Below, piece by piece: positions 26,035-33,039 of a DNA stretch of 64,000 nucleotides. This stretch comes from Akkermansia sp. GTDB lineage: Bacteria > Verrucomicrobiota > Verrucomicrobiia > Verrucomicrobiales > Akkermansiaceae. Position 1 is the first letter of the stretch. Every line of letters begins with the position of its first letter. Both the position numbers and the translations under genes were made by a program. The notes under the pieces are model-generated. The model was given only the letters and a program-made list of their open reading frames with translations, was not told where the DNA came from and searched no databases. Location: NCBI GenBank assembly GCA_017477935.1, contig JAFVIC010000037.1:1-64000 (forward strand), read 5' to 3'.

Positions 26035-26556
26035 ATGGCTGAAGAAACCATCCAGGAAGTAGTAGAGACTGCCGCCCCCGCTGCAGAGGCTCCCGCCCCC
26101 GCCGCCGCTGAGCAGAAGAAGCCCGAGGGTCGCCGCGATATCTTCGCTGAGCTCGGTCTCGTGGACGATGACGACAAGGTCAAAATCCTGAAGGCTAAGG
26201 GCAGCAAGAATGTGACTACGGGTATCGTGCACATTTCCTCCACTTTCAACAACACCGTCGTGAGCGTAACCGACCTCAAGGGTAACGTCATCGGCTGGTC
26301 CTCTGCCGGTAAGCTCAACTTCAAGGGCAGCCGCAAGAGCACCGCTTATGCCGGCCAGGTTGTTTGCCAGGACGCTTGCCGCCAGGCCATGGGCCACGGC
26401 CTCAAGGAGGTCGAGGTTCGTGTGAAGGGGCCGGGTTCCGGTCGTGAGTCCGCCGTCCGTGCCGTGCAGACCATGGGTCTTGAGATTTCGTCCATCGCCG
26501 ACGTAACTCCCATCCCCCACAACGGTTGCCGCCCGCCCAAGGCTCGTCGCGCCTAA
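26035..26556 (+). CDS. rpsK: 30S ribosomal protein S11 with N-terminal extension
   Basis: S11 lines the platform of the 30S subunit near the mRNA exit site. The conserved part starts near residue 50 ([20 protein letters not shown]) and ends with the classic [17 protein letters not shown]. Before it stands an extension of about 45 residues, rich in Ala, Glu and Pro ([20 protein letters not shown]) and ending in [20 protein letters not shown]. The total is 173 residues against about 129 in E. coli. The start is supported by the 24-base gap to rpsM and by continuous GC-rich codon use. Confidence 0.97.
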   Translation: MAEETIQEVVETAAPAAEAPAPAAAEQKKPEGRRDIFAELGLVDDDDKVKILKAKGSKNVTTGIVHISSTFNNTVVSVTDLKGNVIGWSSAGKLNFKGSRKSTAYAGQVVCQDACRQAMGHGLKEVEVRVKGPGSGRESAVRAVQTMGLEISSIADVTPIPHNGCRPPKARRA

Positions 26557-26595
26557 TAGCAGTTTAATAACCCAGAAGAAAGATTACACAAGATT

Positions 26596-27207
26596 ATGGC
26601 TCGTTACACAGGTCCTACCGCCAAGATCAGCCGTCGTTTCGGTGTTGAGCTCTTCGGTGCCAGCAAGGCTTTTGCCCGTCGTCCCTTCCCCCCGGGTCAG
26701 CACGGTGCCCGCGCCGGCCGCAAGAAGAAGTCCGACTACGGTATCATGCTCGCTGAAAAGCAGAAGCTTCGCTTCATGTACGGCGTGCTCGAGGGTCAGT
26801 TCCGCAAGTACTATGAGGAAGCCTCCCGCCGTTCCGGCGTGACCGGCGAAATCCTCCTACAGCTGCTGGAGCTCCGTCTCGACAACATCATCTACCGCCT
26901 CAACTTCGCCAGCACCCGCGCCGCTGCTCGTCAGATGGTGTCCCACGGCCACGTGACCGTGAATGGCAAGAAGGTGAACATCGCCTCCTACAGCTGCAAG
27001 CCCGGCGACGTGATTGCCGTTGCTGCCAAGGCTCGCTCTCAGGCTCTCGCCAACCGCGCTCAGGAGCTCACCGCTAACGCTGTGACCCCCGATTGGCTCG
27101 AGGTTGACGCCGCTAAGCTCTCCGCTAAGGTGGCCCGCATCCCCTCTCAGGAGGAGATTGCTCCCATCGTTAACGTGCAGCTTATCGTGGAGTTCTACTC
27201 CCGCTAA
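26596..27207 (+). CDS. rpsD: 30S ribosomal protein S4
   Basis: S4 nucleates assembly of the 30S body and binds 16S rRNA. The 203-residue protein starts MARYTGPTAKISRRFGVELF and has the S4 RNA-binding domain at about 92-155 (LRLDNIIYRLNFASTRAAAR, QMVSHGHVTVNGKKVNI). A hairpin terminator follows at 27233-27265, so rpoA and rplQ, which follow rpsD in the classic alpha operon, are not part of this transcript. Confidence 0.98.
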   Translation: MARYTGPTAKISRRFGVELFGASKAFARRPFPPGQHGARAGRKKKSDYGIMLAEKQKLRFMYGVLEGQFRKYYEEASRRSGVTGEILLQLLELRLDNIIYRLNFASTRAAARQMVSHGHVTVNGKKVNIASYSCKPGDVIAVAAKARSQALANRAQELTANAVTPDWLEVDAAKLSAKVARIPSQEEIAPIVNVQLIVEFYSR

Positions 27208-27232
27208 AGAGCGCCCTGCAAGCTATTCTTCC

Positions 27233-27265
27233 AAAAGCCGCATCCGCTTACCGGATGCGGCTTTT
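27233..27265 (+). terminator. Terminator of the rpsM-rpsK-rpsD operon
   Basis: AAAAGCCGCATCCG (27233-27246) and CGGATGCGGCTTTT (27252-27265) form a perfect 14-bp stem that includes the T run. Confidence 0.93.
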
Positions 27266-27320
27266 GCGTGATATGAGCAAGAGCGAGTGCCAAAAAAACG
27301 AGTTGGGGCACACTTTCCGC

Positions 27321-27348
27321 TTGAATATATGGCGTGAGAGTGTAGAAT
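27321..27348 (+). promoter_or_regulatory. serS promoter, near-leaderless
   Basis: TTGAAT (27321-27326), 16-base spacer and TAGAAT (27343-27348); 9 bases separate the -10 box from ATG 27358. Confidence 0.75.
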
Positions 27349-27357
27349 AGTGTTGCT

Positions 27358-28641
27358 ATGCTAGATATCCGAGTTGTCAGGGAGAATCCTGAGTATGTGA
27401 AAGAGCGTGTCCGCCTGCGCGGTGGGGACCACTGGATGCTTGTAGACAAGGTGCTTGAGTGTGATGTGAAGCGCCGCAATGCCGAGACGGAAAAGCAGGC
27501 CCTTTCTTCAGAGCGTAACAGCTCCTCCAAACTTATCGGCCAGATGATGAAGGAAGGCCGCCGCGAGGAGGCGGAAGAGCTGAAGAAGCGCATGGGCGAA
27601 GTGGGTGACCGCATTAAAGAGCTTGATGCCGTGGCTACGGCTGCTGCCGAAGAACAGGAGAACCTGCTGCTCAACATCCCCAACATGCCGCACGACGGAG
27701 CTCCCATCGGTTCGGACGAGAGCGCCAACCCTGAGCTGCGCGTGTGGGGCACTAAGCCCGAGATAGCGGAGCCGAAGGACCATGTGCAGATCGCCACGGC
27801 GCTGGGGCTGCTGAATTTTGAAGATGCCGCCCGAATTTCCGGCTCCGGTTTCATCGTGTATCGTGGGCTTGGTGCCCGCCTGGAGCGCGCGCTCATCAAC
27901 TTCCTGCTCGATACGCAGACGCAGGAGAACGGTTACCAGGAAGTGGGTGTTCCCTTCATCGTGAAGCGTGAGTGTATGTACGGCACCGGTCAGCTGCCCA
28001 AGTTCGAGGAGGACATGTACGGGCTTGAGGGTAACAGCATGTTCCTCGTGCCCACGGCTGAAGTGCCGGTAACTAACCTGTGCCGTGACCGTATTCTGAA
28101 AGAGGCCGACCTGCCTGTCAAGATGACCGCTTACACCCCCTGCTTCCGCCGCGAGGCCGGTTCCGCAGGCCGCGAGAATAAGGGTATGATTCGCGTGCAC
28201 CAGTTTGATAAAGTGGAGCTGGTGGAAATCTGCCGCCCGGAGGATGGCTTTGCCGAGCTGGAGAAGCTCACCGGCCATGCCGAGTGCATCTTGCAGAAGC
28301 TGGGGCTGCACTACCGCGTGATTGAGCTTTGCACGGGGGATGTGGGCTTCTCCTCTGCCAAGACCTATGATATCGAGGTATGGGCACCGGGGCAGGGTAA
28401 GTACCTGGAGGTGTCGAGCTGCTCCTGCTTCACTGACTATCAGGCTCGCCGCATGAAGCTGCGCTACAAGGACGCCGATGGCAAGATGCGCGTGCCCTAC
28501 ACCCTCAACGGCTCCGGCACGGCTCTGCCGCGCCTGTATGTGGCCCTGCTTGAGCAGTGCCAGCAGCCCGATGGTTCCGTGCGCATACCCGAGGCGCTCG
28601 TGCCCTACTTCGGGGCTGAAACCATAGCCCCCGGCTCATAA
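27358..28641 (+). CDS. serS: Seryl-tRNA synthetase
   Basis: SerS charges tRNA-Ser and tRNA-Sec with serine. The 427-residue protein has the N-terminal coiled-coil arm (about 30-105, ETEKQALSSERNSSSKLIGQ) and the class II core: motif 1 around GYQEVGVPFIVKRECMYGTG, motif 2 in CFRREAGSAGRENKGMIRVH and motif 3 in NGSGTALPRLYVALLE. GSGTALPR varies from the usual GSGLAVGR but keeps the Arg. The start is decided by the promoter immediately before it. It is monocistronic. Confidence 0.97.
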   Translation: MLDIRVVRENPEYVKERVRLRGGDHWMLVDKVLECDVKRRNAETEKQALSSERNSSSKLIGQMMKEGRREEAEELKKRMGEVGDRIKELDAVATAAAEEQENLLLNIPNMPHDGAPIGSDESANPELRVWGTKPEIAEPKDHVQIATALGLLNFEDAARISGSGFIVYRGLGARLERALINFLLDTQTQENGYQEVGVPFIVKRECMYGTGQLPKFEEDMYGLEGNSMFLVPTAEVPVTNLCRDRILKEADLPVKMTAYTPCFRREAGSAGRENKGMIRVHQFDKVELVEICRPEDGFAELEKLTGHAECILQKLGLHYRVIELCTGDVGFSSAKTYDIEVWAPGQGKYLEVSSCSCFTDYQARRMKLRYKDADGKMRVPYTLNGSGTALPRLYVALLEQCQQPDGSVRIPEALVPYFGAETIAPGS

Positions 28642-28755
28642 ACAATCTCCGCTGCCGGCAGCAGCCCACAGCTGTTGCCGGCTTGCCTTGCAAATCACTT
28701 ACTCTCCTTTTTTTCTCTCTCTACCAGCACTAACACTCAGCCAATCTCTCACACT

Positions 28756-29487
28756 ATGTTCGACATGATAGCAAGCATGGGGCCTATCGCCTGGCTTATG
28801 ATTATATGCGCCGTCATTGCCATGGCCGTGGTGGGCGAGCGCCTGTTCTATTTCCACCGGGTCAACATTAACTCCGAGGATTTCCTGCGCGGCATGTCCG
28901 CCCTGTTGCGCAGCGGGCAGTACAACGAGGCTCTGCATGAGGTGCGCCTGCTGCCCGGCCCGATGGCGCGTGTGGTCGAGGCCGTGCTCTCACGCCCGGA
29001 GCTGATGCGCAATGAGCTGCGTGACATCGCGCTTGAGGCCGCTGAGCTCGAGGTATTCCGTGTCGAGCGCTACATTCGCAGCCTGCTGGCCTGCACGACC
29101 CTGCAGCCGCTGCTGGGCATATTGGGCACGGTGCTGGCTTTGGTAGAGTTCTACGAGCAACCCGGGATAACGGATGGTGCTGCTACCATGCCTGTGGTGG
29201 CGGAGACTCTCACCCGCGCCCTGCTGCTCTCGGCAACCGGTATTTCGCTGGCAATTCCCAGCTACATTTTCTACACCTACCTGGTGGCCCGCGCCCGCAA
29301 GACAATCAATAACATCGAGCGCGCCGGTCTGGAGTGCGTGCACATCATCTGCGACGCCCGCGATCGCGACGCCCGCACCGCAGCCAAAGCTGCCACCCCT
29401 GCCGGTGGTACCTGCCGCAGCGGCAAGTGCTCCATCGAGCGCGAGGAAGCTGCTGCCGCCGAACCTGCTGAACCCGCCGACGCCTAA
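28756..29487 (+). CDS. ExbB/TolQ/MotA-family proton channel protein
   Basis: The 243-residue protein has three membrane segments: about 5-25 (IASMGPIAWLMIICAVIAMA), 115-135 (LQPLLGILGTVLALVEFYEQ) and 160-182 (ALLLSATGISLAIPSYIFYT). The pattern LLGILGTVxAL...ALxxTxxGLxxAIP is that of the ExbB/TolQ stator, which uses the proton gradient to drive TonB- or Tol-type work across the periplasm. The C-terminus is Ala- and Cys-containing (GGTCRSGKCS) and variable. ATG 28756 is chosen because the earlier reading to 28675 has no membrane-protein character. First gene of a four-gene operon with an ExbD-like protein. Confidence 0.85.
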   Translation: MFDMIASMGPIAWLMIICAVIAMAVVGERLFYFHRVNINSEDFLRGMSALLRSGQYNEALHEVRLLPGPMARVVEAVLSRPELMRNELRDIALEAAELEVFRVERYIRSLLACTTLQPLLGILGTVLALVEFYEQPGITDGAATMPVVAETLTRALLLSATGISLAIPSYIFYTYLVARARKTINNIERAGLECVHIICDARDRDARTAAKAATPAGGTCRSGKCSIEREEAAAAEPAEPADA

Positions 29488-29512
29488 CCTCCCACCGCCA
29501 GCTGCCGCCGCC

Positions 29513-29941
29513 ATGCGCCGTGTACGTTCCAAACTTCAGGACTCCGCAACCTCAACCGTTGCTCTGGCCGGTATCAATCTGGTGCTGCTGCTCTGCCTGT
29601 GTGTGTTGCTCAACACCCACCGCCTGCCTAAATACGGGCTTAATATCTGCCCCGCCGAATCGCATTTCGTGCTTGCCCGCTATGACCGCTCTTACTCGCA
29701 CGTTATCACCATCACCCCCGGTGAGGTGCCGCGCCTTTACCTCGAAGATGCCGAGATTCCCGGTGGCGTGCAAGGGCTCGAACCCCTGCTGAAGAGCTGG
29801 GAGGACGGCTACCCCGGCCGCGTGTCAGTCATCCTCGTGTGCGATGCCGCTGTACCCGTAGGCGTGGTGCAGCAGGTGGCAGACCGTGTGCTGCTGCATG
29901 GCTATAACTTCTCCCTGTCAGCCCGCCCGGCTACTAAGTAA
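29513..29941 (+). CDS. ExbD/TolR-like protein, divergent
   Basis: The 142-residue protein has one N-terminal membrane helix (about 15-35, VALAGINLVLLLCLCVLLNT) and a periplasmic alpha/beta domain (about 50-140, with EVPRLYLEDAEIPGG and SVILVCDAAVPVGVVQQVAD), the ExbD layout. The aspartate that usually sits in the membrane helix of ExbD/TolR is not visible, so proton coupling may differ; this would be a point to test. It follows the ExbB-like gene by 25 bases and its stop overlaps the next start (TAATG). Confidence 0.75.
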   Translation: MRRVRSKLQDSATSTVALAGINLVLLLCLCVLLNTHRLPKYGLNICPAESHFVLARYDRSYSHVITITPGEVPRLYLEDAEIPGGVQGLEPLLKSWEDGYPGRVSVILVCDAAVPVGVVQQVADRVLLHGYNFSLSARPATK

Positions 29942-30387
29942 TGCCCGAAGACGAAACCAGACTGGTGTACCACACCCGCTATGAGCGCCCGCTGCGCGGG
30001 TGCCTGTGGGTGTTTGTGGTCGCTGCTGTCGTGTTGGCTGCTGCCGTGTTGGTGTTGGTGCGCGTGCAGATGCCCGCCCCCTTGCCGCCGGCCAAAGTGG
30101 GCAATGTGCAGTACCGCGATGACGATTTGCTGCACCTGCAGGTGGTGCTGCGCAGTGCCATGCCGCTGCCCCTGCCGGCCTATGTGGACCCCGCCCGGCG
30201 TGAAGAAGCCGCCGCCCAGGCTCTCCCCGTCCATTTTACCCCCAGTTTGCACAAGGCCCCCGCTGAGCGAGTGTTCAACACCGCGCACGATTCCGCCGTG
30301 CTCGATGCCACAGACCTGCTTTCCCTGCCCCCGGCGGGGCTGCAGGATACCCCGCCTGCCGCGGATGGAGAGGAGGTGCAGCCATGA
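29941..30387 (+). CDS. Single-pass membrane protein in ExbB/ExbD operon
   Basis: The 148-residue protein has one membrane helix (about 20-42, LWVFVVAAVVLAAAVLVLVR) after a basic N-terminus, then a Pro-rich periplasmic part. The layout is like a short TonB-type protein, but no TonB C-terminal fold is visible and the sequence ends in PPAADGEEVQP. The start overlaps the ExbD-like stop by one base and the stop overlaps the next start by four, so translation is coupled. Function unknown; the position suggests a partner of the stator. Confidence 0.65.
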   Translation: MPEDETRLVYHTRYERPLRGCLWVFVVAAVVLAAAVLVLVRVQMPAPLPPAKVGNVQYRDDDLLHLQVVLRSAMPLPLPAYVDPARREEAAAQALPVHFTPSLHKAPAERVFNTAHDSAVLDATDLLSLPPAGLQDTPPAADGEEVQP

Positions 30388-30605
30388 TGGATTGGTTCGT
30401 GTGCTCGCCGTCCGAGTTTTTCATGTATTTTGCGCCTGCGGTTTTTGTGCTGCTGATGTGCGTGGTGGTGCCCGTGCAGCTCGCTGCCAAAATCCGCCGC
30501 ATGCGCCTGGAGCGCGTTCGCATCACCTGCCGTATTTGCGGCTACCGGTTCCTGCGCACCGACCCCGAGGCTACCTGCCCCCACTGCGAAGCGCGTAACA
30601 GGTAA
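30384..30605 (+). CDS. Small membrane protein with C-terminal zinc ribbon
   Basis: The 73-residue protein has a membrane helix at about 12-34 (FMYFAPAVFVLLMCVVVPVQ) and a C-terminal zinc-ribbon pair of CxxC knuckles (ITCRICGY and ATCPHCEA). It is the fourth gene of the ExbB/ExbD operon with a 4-base ATGA overlap. The zinc ribbon would face the cytoplasm if the N-terminus is outside. No named family is recognised. Confidence 0.65.
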   Translation: MMDWFVCSPSEFFMYFAPAVFVLLMCVVVPVQLAAKIRRMRLERVRITCRICGYRFLRTDPEATCPHCEARNR

Positions 30606-30621
30606 GACGCGCACCATTCAC

Positions 30622-30738
30622 TACGACGGCACAAGCCGTCGTAATCTCGCTGCTCCGTCAGGAGCAATCTCGCTCAGCAATCCTGCTGAATCTTGCTTTC
30701 GGCGCAAGCCGAAAATCTCGCCTGTTACCGCATCAGGC
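30622..30738. repeat. Hairpin array A: variable stems, constant ATCTCGC spacer
   Basis: Five successive inverted repeats: TACGACGGC/GCCGTCGTA with loop ACAA (30622-30643), TGCTCC/GGAGCA with loop GTCA (30651-30666), TCAGCA/TGCTGA with loop ATCC (30674-30689), TTTCGGC/GCCGAAA with loop GCAA (30697-30714) and GCCTG/CAGGC (30720-30738). The spacers are ATCTCGCT, ATCTCGC, ATCTTGC and ATCTCGC. The stems differ in sequence but stay paired, while the spacer is kept. No ORF. The array lies between the ExbB/ExbD operon and the phage-like module, and resembles array B at 36002-36166. Confidence 0.85.
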
Positions 30739-30808
30739 AAAAAACGGCTCGGCTTTCTACATGCCCGAGGTAATTGTGCTCTTCAAGTCGCCCCGCCCCG
30801 TATATACT

Positions 30809-30847
30809 AAAAAAAGCCTGCATTCCCCGAATGGTGGGGAATGCAGG
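30809..30847 (-). terminator. Terminator at the end of the minus-strand phage genes
   Basis: CCTGCATTCCCC (30817-30828) and GGGGAATGCAGG (30836-30847) form a perfect 12-bp stem; on the minus strand it is followed by CTTTTTTT. The rest of 30739-30969 shows no gene. Confidence 0.88.
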
Positions 30848-30969
30848 CCGGTTCAATACCCGTTAAGCGGGTTACATCACCGGGACTCTGAGCCGAAAAT
30901 CAACAGGCGGTGATTCATCGTTTGCAAGTGTCTTAAATCAACATCGGGCGGTGAGGGGGGGGCTTCTGT

Positions 30970-31212
30970 TTACGGCAGCATGGGTGGTGGCAGGGCATCC
31001 GCCAGCAGGCTGTGGGCGTGGTGGTGGTTGGTGGTGGCTGTGGCAGCAGCGGCGGCGGCTTGCTGCTGCTCCTCTTGCAACTGCGCCAGGCGCGTGTCTT
31101 CTGTCATGGCTTTGAACTTGTCTGCTTGGCTGTAGTCGCCGCTGACATCGCGGAATATGTCAGCGAGCCAGTCACGCTTTTCTTCGATGGTGAGGTGGCG
31201 TTCTCGGGGCAT
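30970..31212 (-). CDS. Small phage-like protein, possible small-terminase-type DNA-binding protein
   Basis: The 80-residue protein starts MPRERHLTIEEKRDWLADIF and continues YSQADKFKAMTEDTRLAQLQ, a pattern seen in short phage proteins that precede packaging genes. The second half is Gln/Ala-rich with a His cluster and is probably unstructured. The family call is weak; no large terminase is present in the window. Its start overlaps the stop of the winged-helix gene by one base, so the two are translated together. A strong terminator ends this minus-strand unit. Confidence 0.5.
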   Translation of the reverse strand: MPRERHLTIEEKRDWLADIFRDVSGDYSQADKFKAMTEDTRLAQLQEEQQQAAAAAATATTNHHHAHSLLADALPPPMLP

Positions 31213-31508
31213 TAGTGACGGGGGTGGGGTAGAAAATGAAGTAACCGTGCGATGGATTCCTTACCCTCGGTGGTGAGGCGGTAGAGCTCGGTGTCGTGGT
31301 CGATGAGGGTGATGAGCTTGTGGGCTTCGAGTCGTTTGAGGGTGTTGCTGACGTTGCCCGAGATATTACCTTTGTTGAGGAAATGGTTGATTTCTTCCTT
31401 GTAGTGCAGCCCGGCGGCGATACAGAACATCACGCGCACACAGGCTGTGCTCAGGTCACTTTCTCCCATTGTTTTCAGCAGGTTGCAGGCGAAATCAATA
31501 GCTTTCAT
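31212..31508 (-). CDS. Winged-helix (MarR-like) transcriptional regulator
   Basis: The 98-residue protein is predicted all-alpha with a beta wing: ACVRVMFCIAAGLHYKEEIN (helices 1-2), then GNISGNVSNTLKRLEAHKLI (recognition helix) and LIDHDTELYRLTTEGKESIA (wing and last helix). The wing pattern YxLTxEGKxxI is typical of MarR/PadR-type proteins. Its own upstream region carries DnaA-box-like 9-mers in direct repeat, two of them between the probable start site and the ATG, which would suit autorepression. The gene is translationally coupled to the small gene after it. Confidence 0.7.
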   Translation of the reverse strand: MKAIDFACNLLKTMGESDLSTACVRVMFCIAAGLHYKEEINHFLNKGNISGNVSNTLKRLEAHKLITLIDHDTELYRLTTEGKESIARLLHFLPHPRH

Positions 31509-31514
31509 ACGTAC

Positions 31515-31615
31515 TTATTCACTGAGTTATTCACAATGTTTATACCTATTCTACTTGTCTGATTGTCAAGTGAGTTGTGTGTTTGTTGACAGGGTTATGC
31601 ACAGAGTTATTCACA
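31515..31615. promoter_or_regulatory. Four DnaA-box-like 9-mers in two direct pairs
   Basis: TTATTCACT (31515-31523) and TTATTCACA (31527-31535) form one pair; TTATGCACA (31595-31603) and TTATTCACA (31607-31615) form the other. Both pairs have a GAG spacer and a 12-base period, and all four are in the same orientation. TTATNCACA is the DnaA-box consensus. Between the pairs lies a minus-strand -35 (TTGACA, 31569-31564) with weaker -10 candidates near 31539-31546. The set may be operators for the winged-helix protein, DnaA sites, or iterons. Confidence 0.7.
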
Positions 31616-32210
31616 ATTTTGGCCTTCGGGATTGAGAGAGTGAGAGCAACCCGCGCAGGGGGTGAGTATCGTTCGAGTGAGCCTGCACGGCATTGATGTG
31701 GGCGGCTTGTGGCAGGGCCAGGCGGTGGTATTCCTGGGTGAGAGCCTCGCGTGCGGTGGTACTGCTGGTGAGGGGTATGCAGAGCTTGCAGGCGAGCCGA
31801 GTGGCGAAGGCCTCCGTAAACATGGGGTCGAAGAGGGTGGGGTCTTCCACATCGGCCAGGTAGAGCAGGTTAATGCTGCGCTCGGGGCAGTAGATGGAGC
31901 GCCCGCGCAGCGTCCAGTCGCGGCTGCTGACCTCGAGCACGCGCAGGCAGTCCGGGGGCAGGGGATGTGCGAGCGGGGCGGTTTGCGGCGAGTCCGGCTC
32001 AGCGGTCAGGGCAGTGAGCGCCGTGGCGAAGGTCCACCGGTTGGTGCAGAGTATTTCGCGGCGCACGGGGTGGTAATGAGCATAGCAAAGCCTGGCAGCC
32101 GGCGAGCCGGTGGGAGATATGGCAGGGATGGGGGCTTCTCCCAGCTTGGCGAGTGCCAGGTTGCAGATACTCAATGCTGTAGTAGCTGTAGGTGGTGGTG
32201 CTGTATTCAT
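31611..32210 (-). CDS. Podovirus tail tubular protein A (T7 gp11-like)
   Basis: The 199-residue protein (T7 gp11 has 196) carries the family opening ALSICNLALAKLGEAPIPAI, then AARLCYAHYHPVRREILCTN and RWTFATALTALTAE. In podoviruses this protein forms the ring that joins the portal to the nozzle. ATG 32210 is chosen because the conserved region starts soon after; a longer reading to 32273 adds 21 unlike residues. It is on the minus strand, divergent from the portal module, which is unusual for a functional phage where these genes run together. GC-rich composition is host-like. Confidence 0.75.
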   Translation of the reverse strand: MNTAPPPTATTALSICNLALAKLGEAPIPAISPTGSPAARLCYAHYHPVRREILCTNRWTFATALTALTAEPDSPQTAPLAHPLPPDCLRVLEVSSRDWTLRGRSIYCPERSINLLYLADVEDPTLFDPMFTEAFATRLACKLCIPLTSSTTAREALTQEYHRLALPQAAHINAVQAHSNDTHPLRGLLSLSQSRRPKL

Positions 32211-32284
32211 GGTGAAGGGGGGTGATTTTACCGGAATGTTGCAAAGGGTGGCACATAAATCGGGGCAATGCAAGCAAAGAATGA

Positions 32285-32326
32285 CCTTCGCGGCGAGATG
32301 TCATAAACGGGAACTCGCCGCGAAGG
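32285..32326. repeat. 13-bp inverted repeat between divergent phage genes
   Basis: CCTTCGCGGCGAG (32285-32297) pairs perfectly with CTCGCCGCGAAGG (32314-32326) around a 16-base loop. It lies 12 bases before the -35 box of the next plus-strand gene and has no T run, so it is more likely an operator or structural element than a terminator. Confidence 0.7.
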
Positions 32327-32338
32327 GTCGAATGGTTC

Positions 32339-32366
32339 TTGCAATCGCGAAAAGATGCGTTATTCT
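32339..32366 (+). promoter_or_regulatory. Promoter of the portal module, leaderless
   Basis: TTGCAA (32339-32344), 16-base spacer and TATTCT (32361-32366), 6 bases before ATG 32373. It probably drives the five plus-strand phage-like genes to 35910. Confidence 0.7.
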
Positions 32367-32372
32367 GAACAC

Positions 32373-32753
32373 ATGAACACAGATGCACGATTGACCGCAT
32401 TGCGCTACTACCGGGCTGCCGGGCGTGATTTGAACGCCGATTTGGCCGCCCTGGCTACCAACCCTCAGGGGGTGGTGGTTTGGTTACCCCACCTGGTGGT
32501 ACTCATGAAACCGGCAGACAGTCGCCGGCCGGCAGAGTGGGGCAACCTGGGCGACAACCCGACCGGGGCCGATGGTTGGTACGTGCACCTGTTGACAGGG
32601 GAGCTGGCACTTGCCCGGCGACTGCTCGGGCTGGTACCGCGGCGCAGTTGGGCCTGCTTTCAGCGCGGCCGCCGCAGCCCGGTACCGCACCGGTTGAGCT
32701 GGCAGCGGCTGTCGCGCCGCGGCACTACCGCCACCCCCACCCCACAGCACTAA
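32373..32753 (+). CDS. Unknown protein at the head of the portal module
   Basis: The 126-residue protein opens with a helical part (DARLTALRYYRAAGRDLNAD), has a hydrophobic strand region (VVVWLPHLVVLMKPADSRRP), then GADGWYVHLLTGELALARRL and a basic, Arg-rich C-terminus. I do not recognise a family. The start is set by the promoter, whose -10 box ends 6 bases before ATG 32373. Small proteins of unknown role commonly precede the portal gene in podoviruses; that is the only clue to function. Confidence 0.6.
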   Translation: MNTDARLTALRYYRAAGRDLNADLAALATNPQGVVVWLPHLVVLMKPADSRRPAEWGNLGDNPTGADGWYVHLLTGELALARRLLGLVPRRSWACFQRGRRSPVPHRLSWQRLSRRGTTATPTPQH

Positions 32754-32780
32754 CCGACATAGAAAGGAATACGCACGATT

Positions 32781-33020
32781 ATGGGATTTCTTACCCCCTC
32801 CGTTCCCTCAGCCCCCACTGTTGTACGCTCTACCCCGACGGTAAAGGATGACCCACCCGTTGTGACCGAGGTGCAGACGAATGATATTGCGGCGGACTAC
32901 GACCAGAAGTCCGCCCGCCGCAAGGGGCTGCTCTCGACCATCCTGACCAACCGCAGCACCCGCGTCAACGCGGCCCTGACATCCGCCCCTGCTAACAGCG
33001 GTAATACCACACTGGGCTGA
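32781..33020 (+). CDS. Small phage structural-type protein before portal
   Basis: The 79-residue protein starts MGFLTPSVPSAPTVVRSTPT and continues DQKSARRKGLLSTILTNRST. The combination of an N-terminal Pro/Val-rich strand and an RRKGLLSTIL-type motif is common in short proteins located just before podovirus portal genes. No catalytic residues. Spacing to the portal gene is 19 bases, so they share a transcript. Confidence 0.6.
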   Translation: MGFLTPSVPSAPTVVRSTPTVKDDPPVVTEVQTNDIAADYDQKSARRKGLLSTILTNRSTRVNAALTSAPANSGNTTLG

Positions 33021-33039
33021 CCCTCACACCCGTATAACT

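Noticed and set aside
30622-30738. CRISPR array
   Set aside because: Spacing is too short, there is no conserved repeat of 23 bases or more, and no cas gene is near; only a 7-base spacer is constant.
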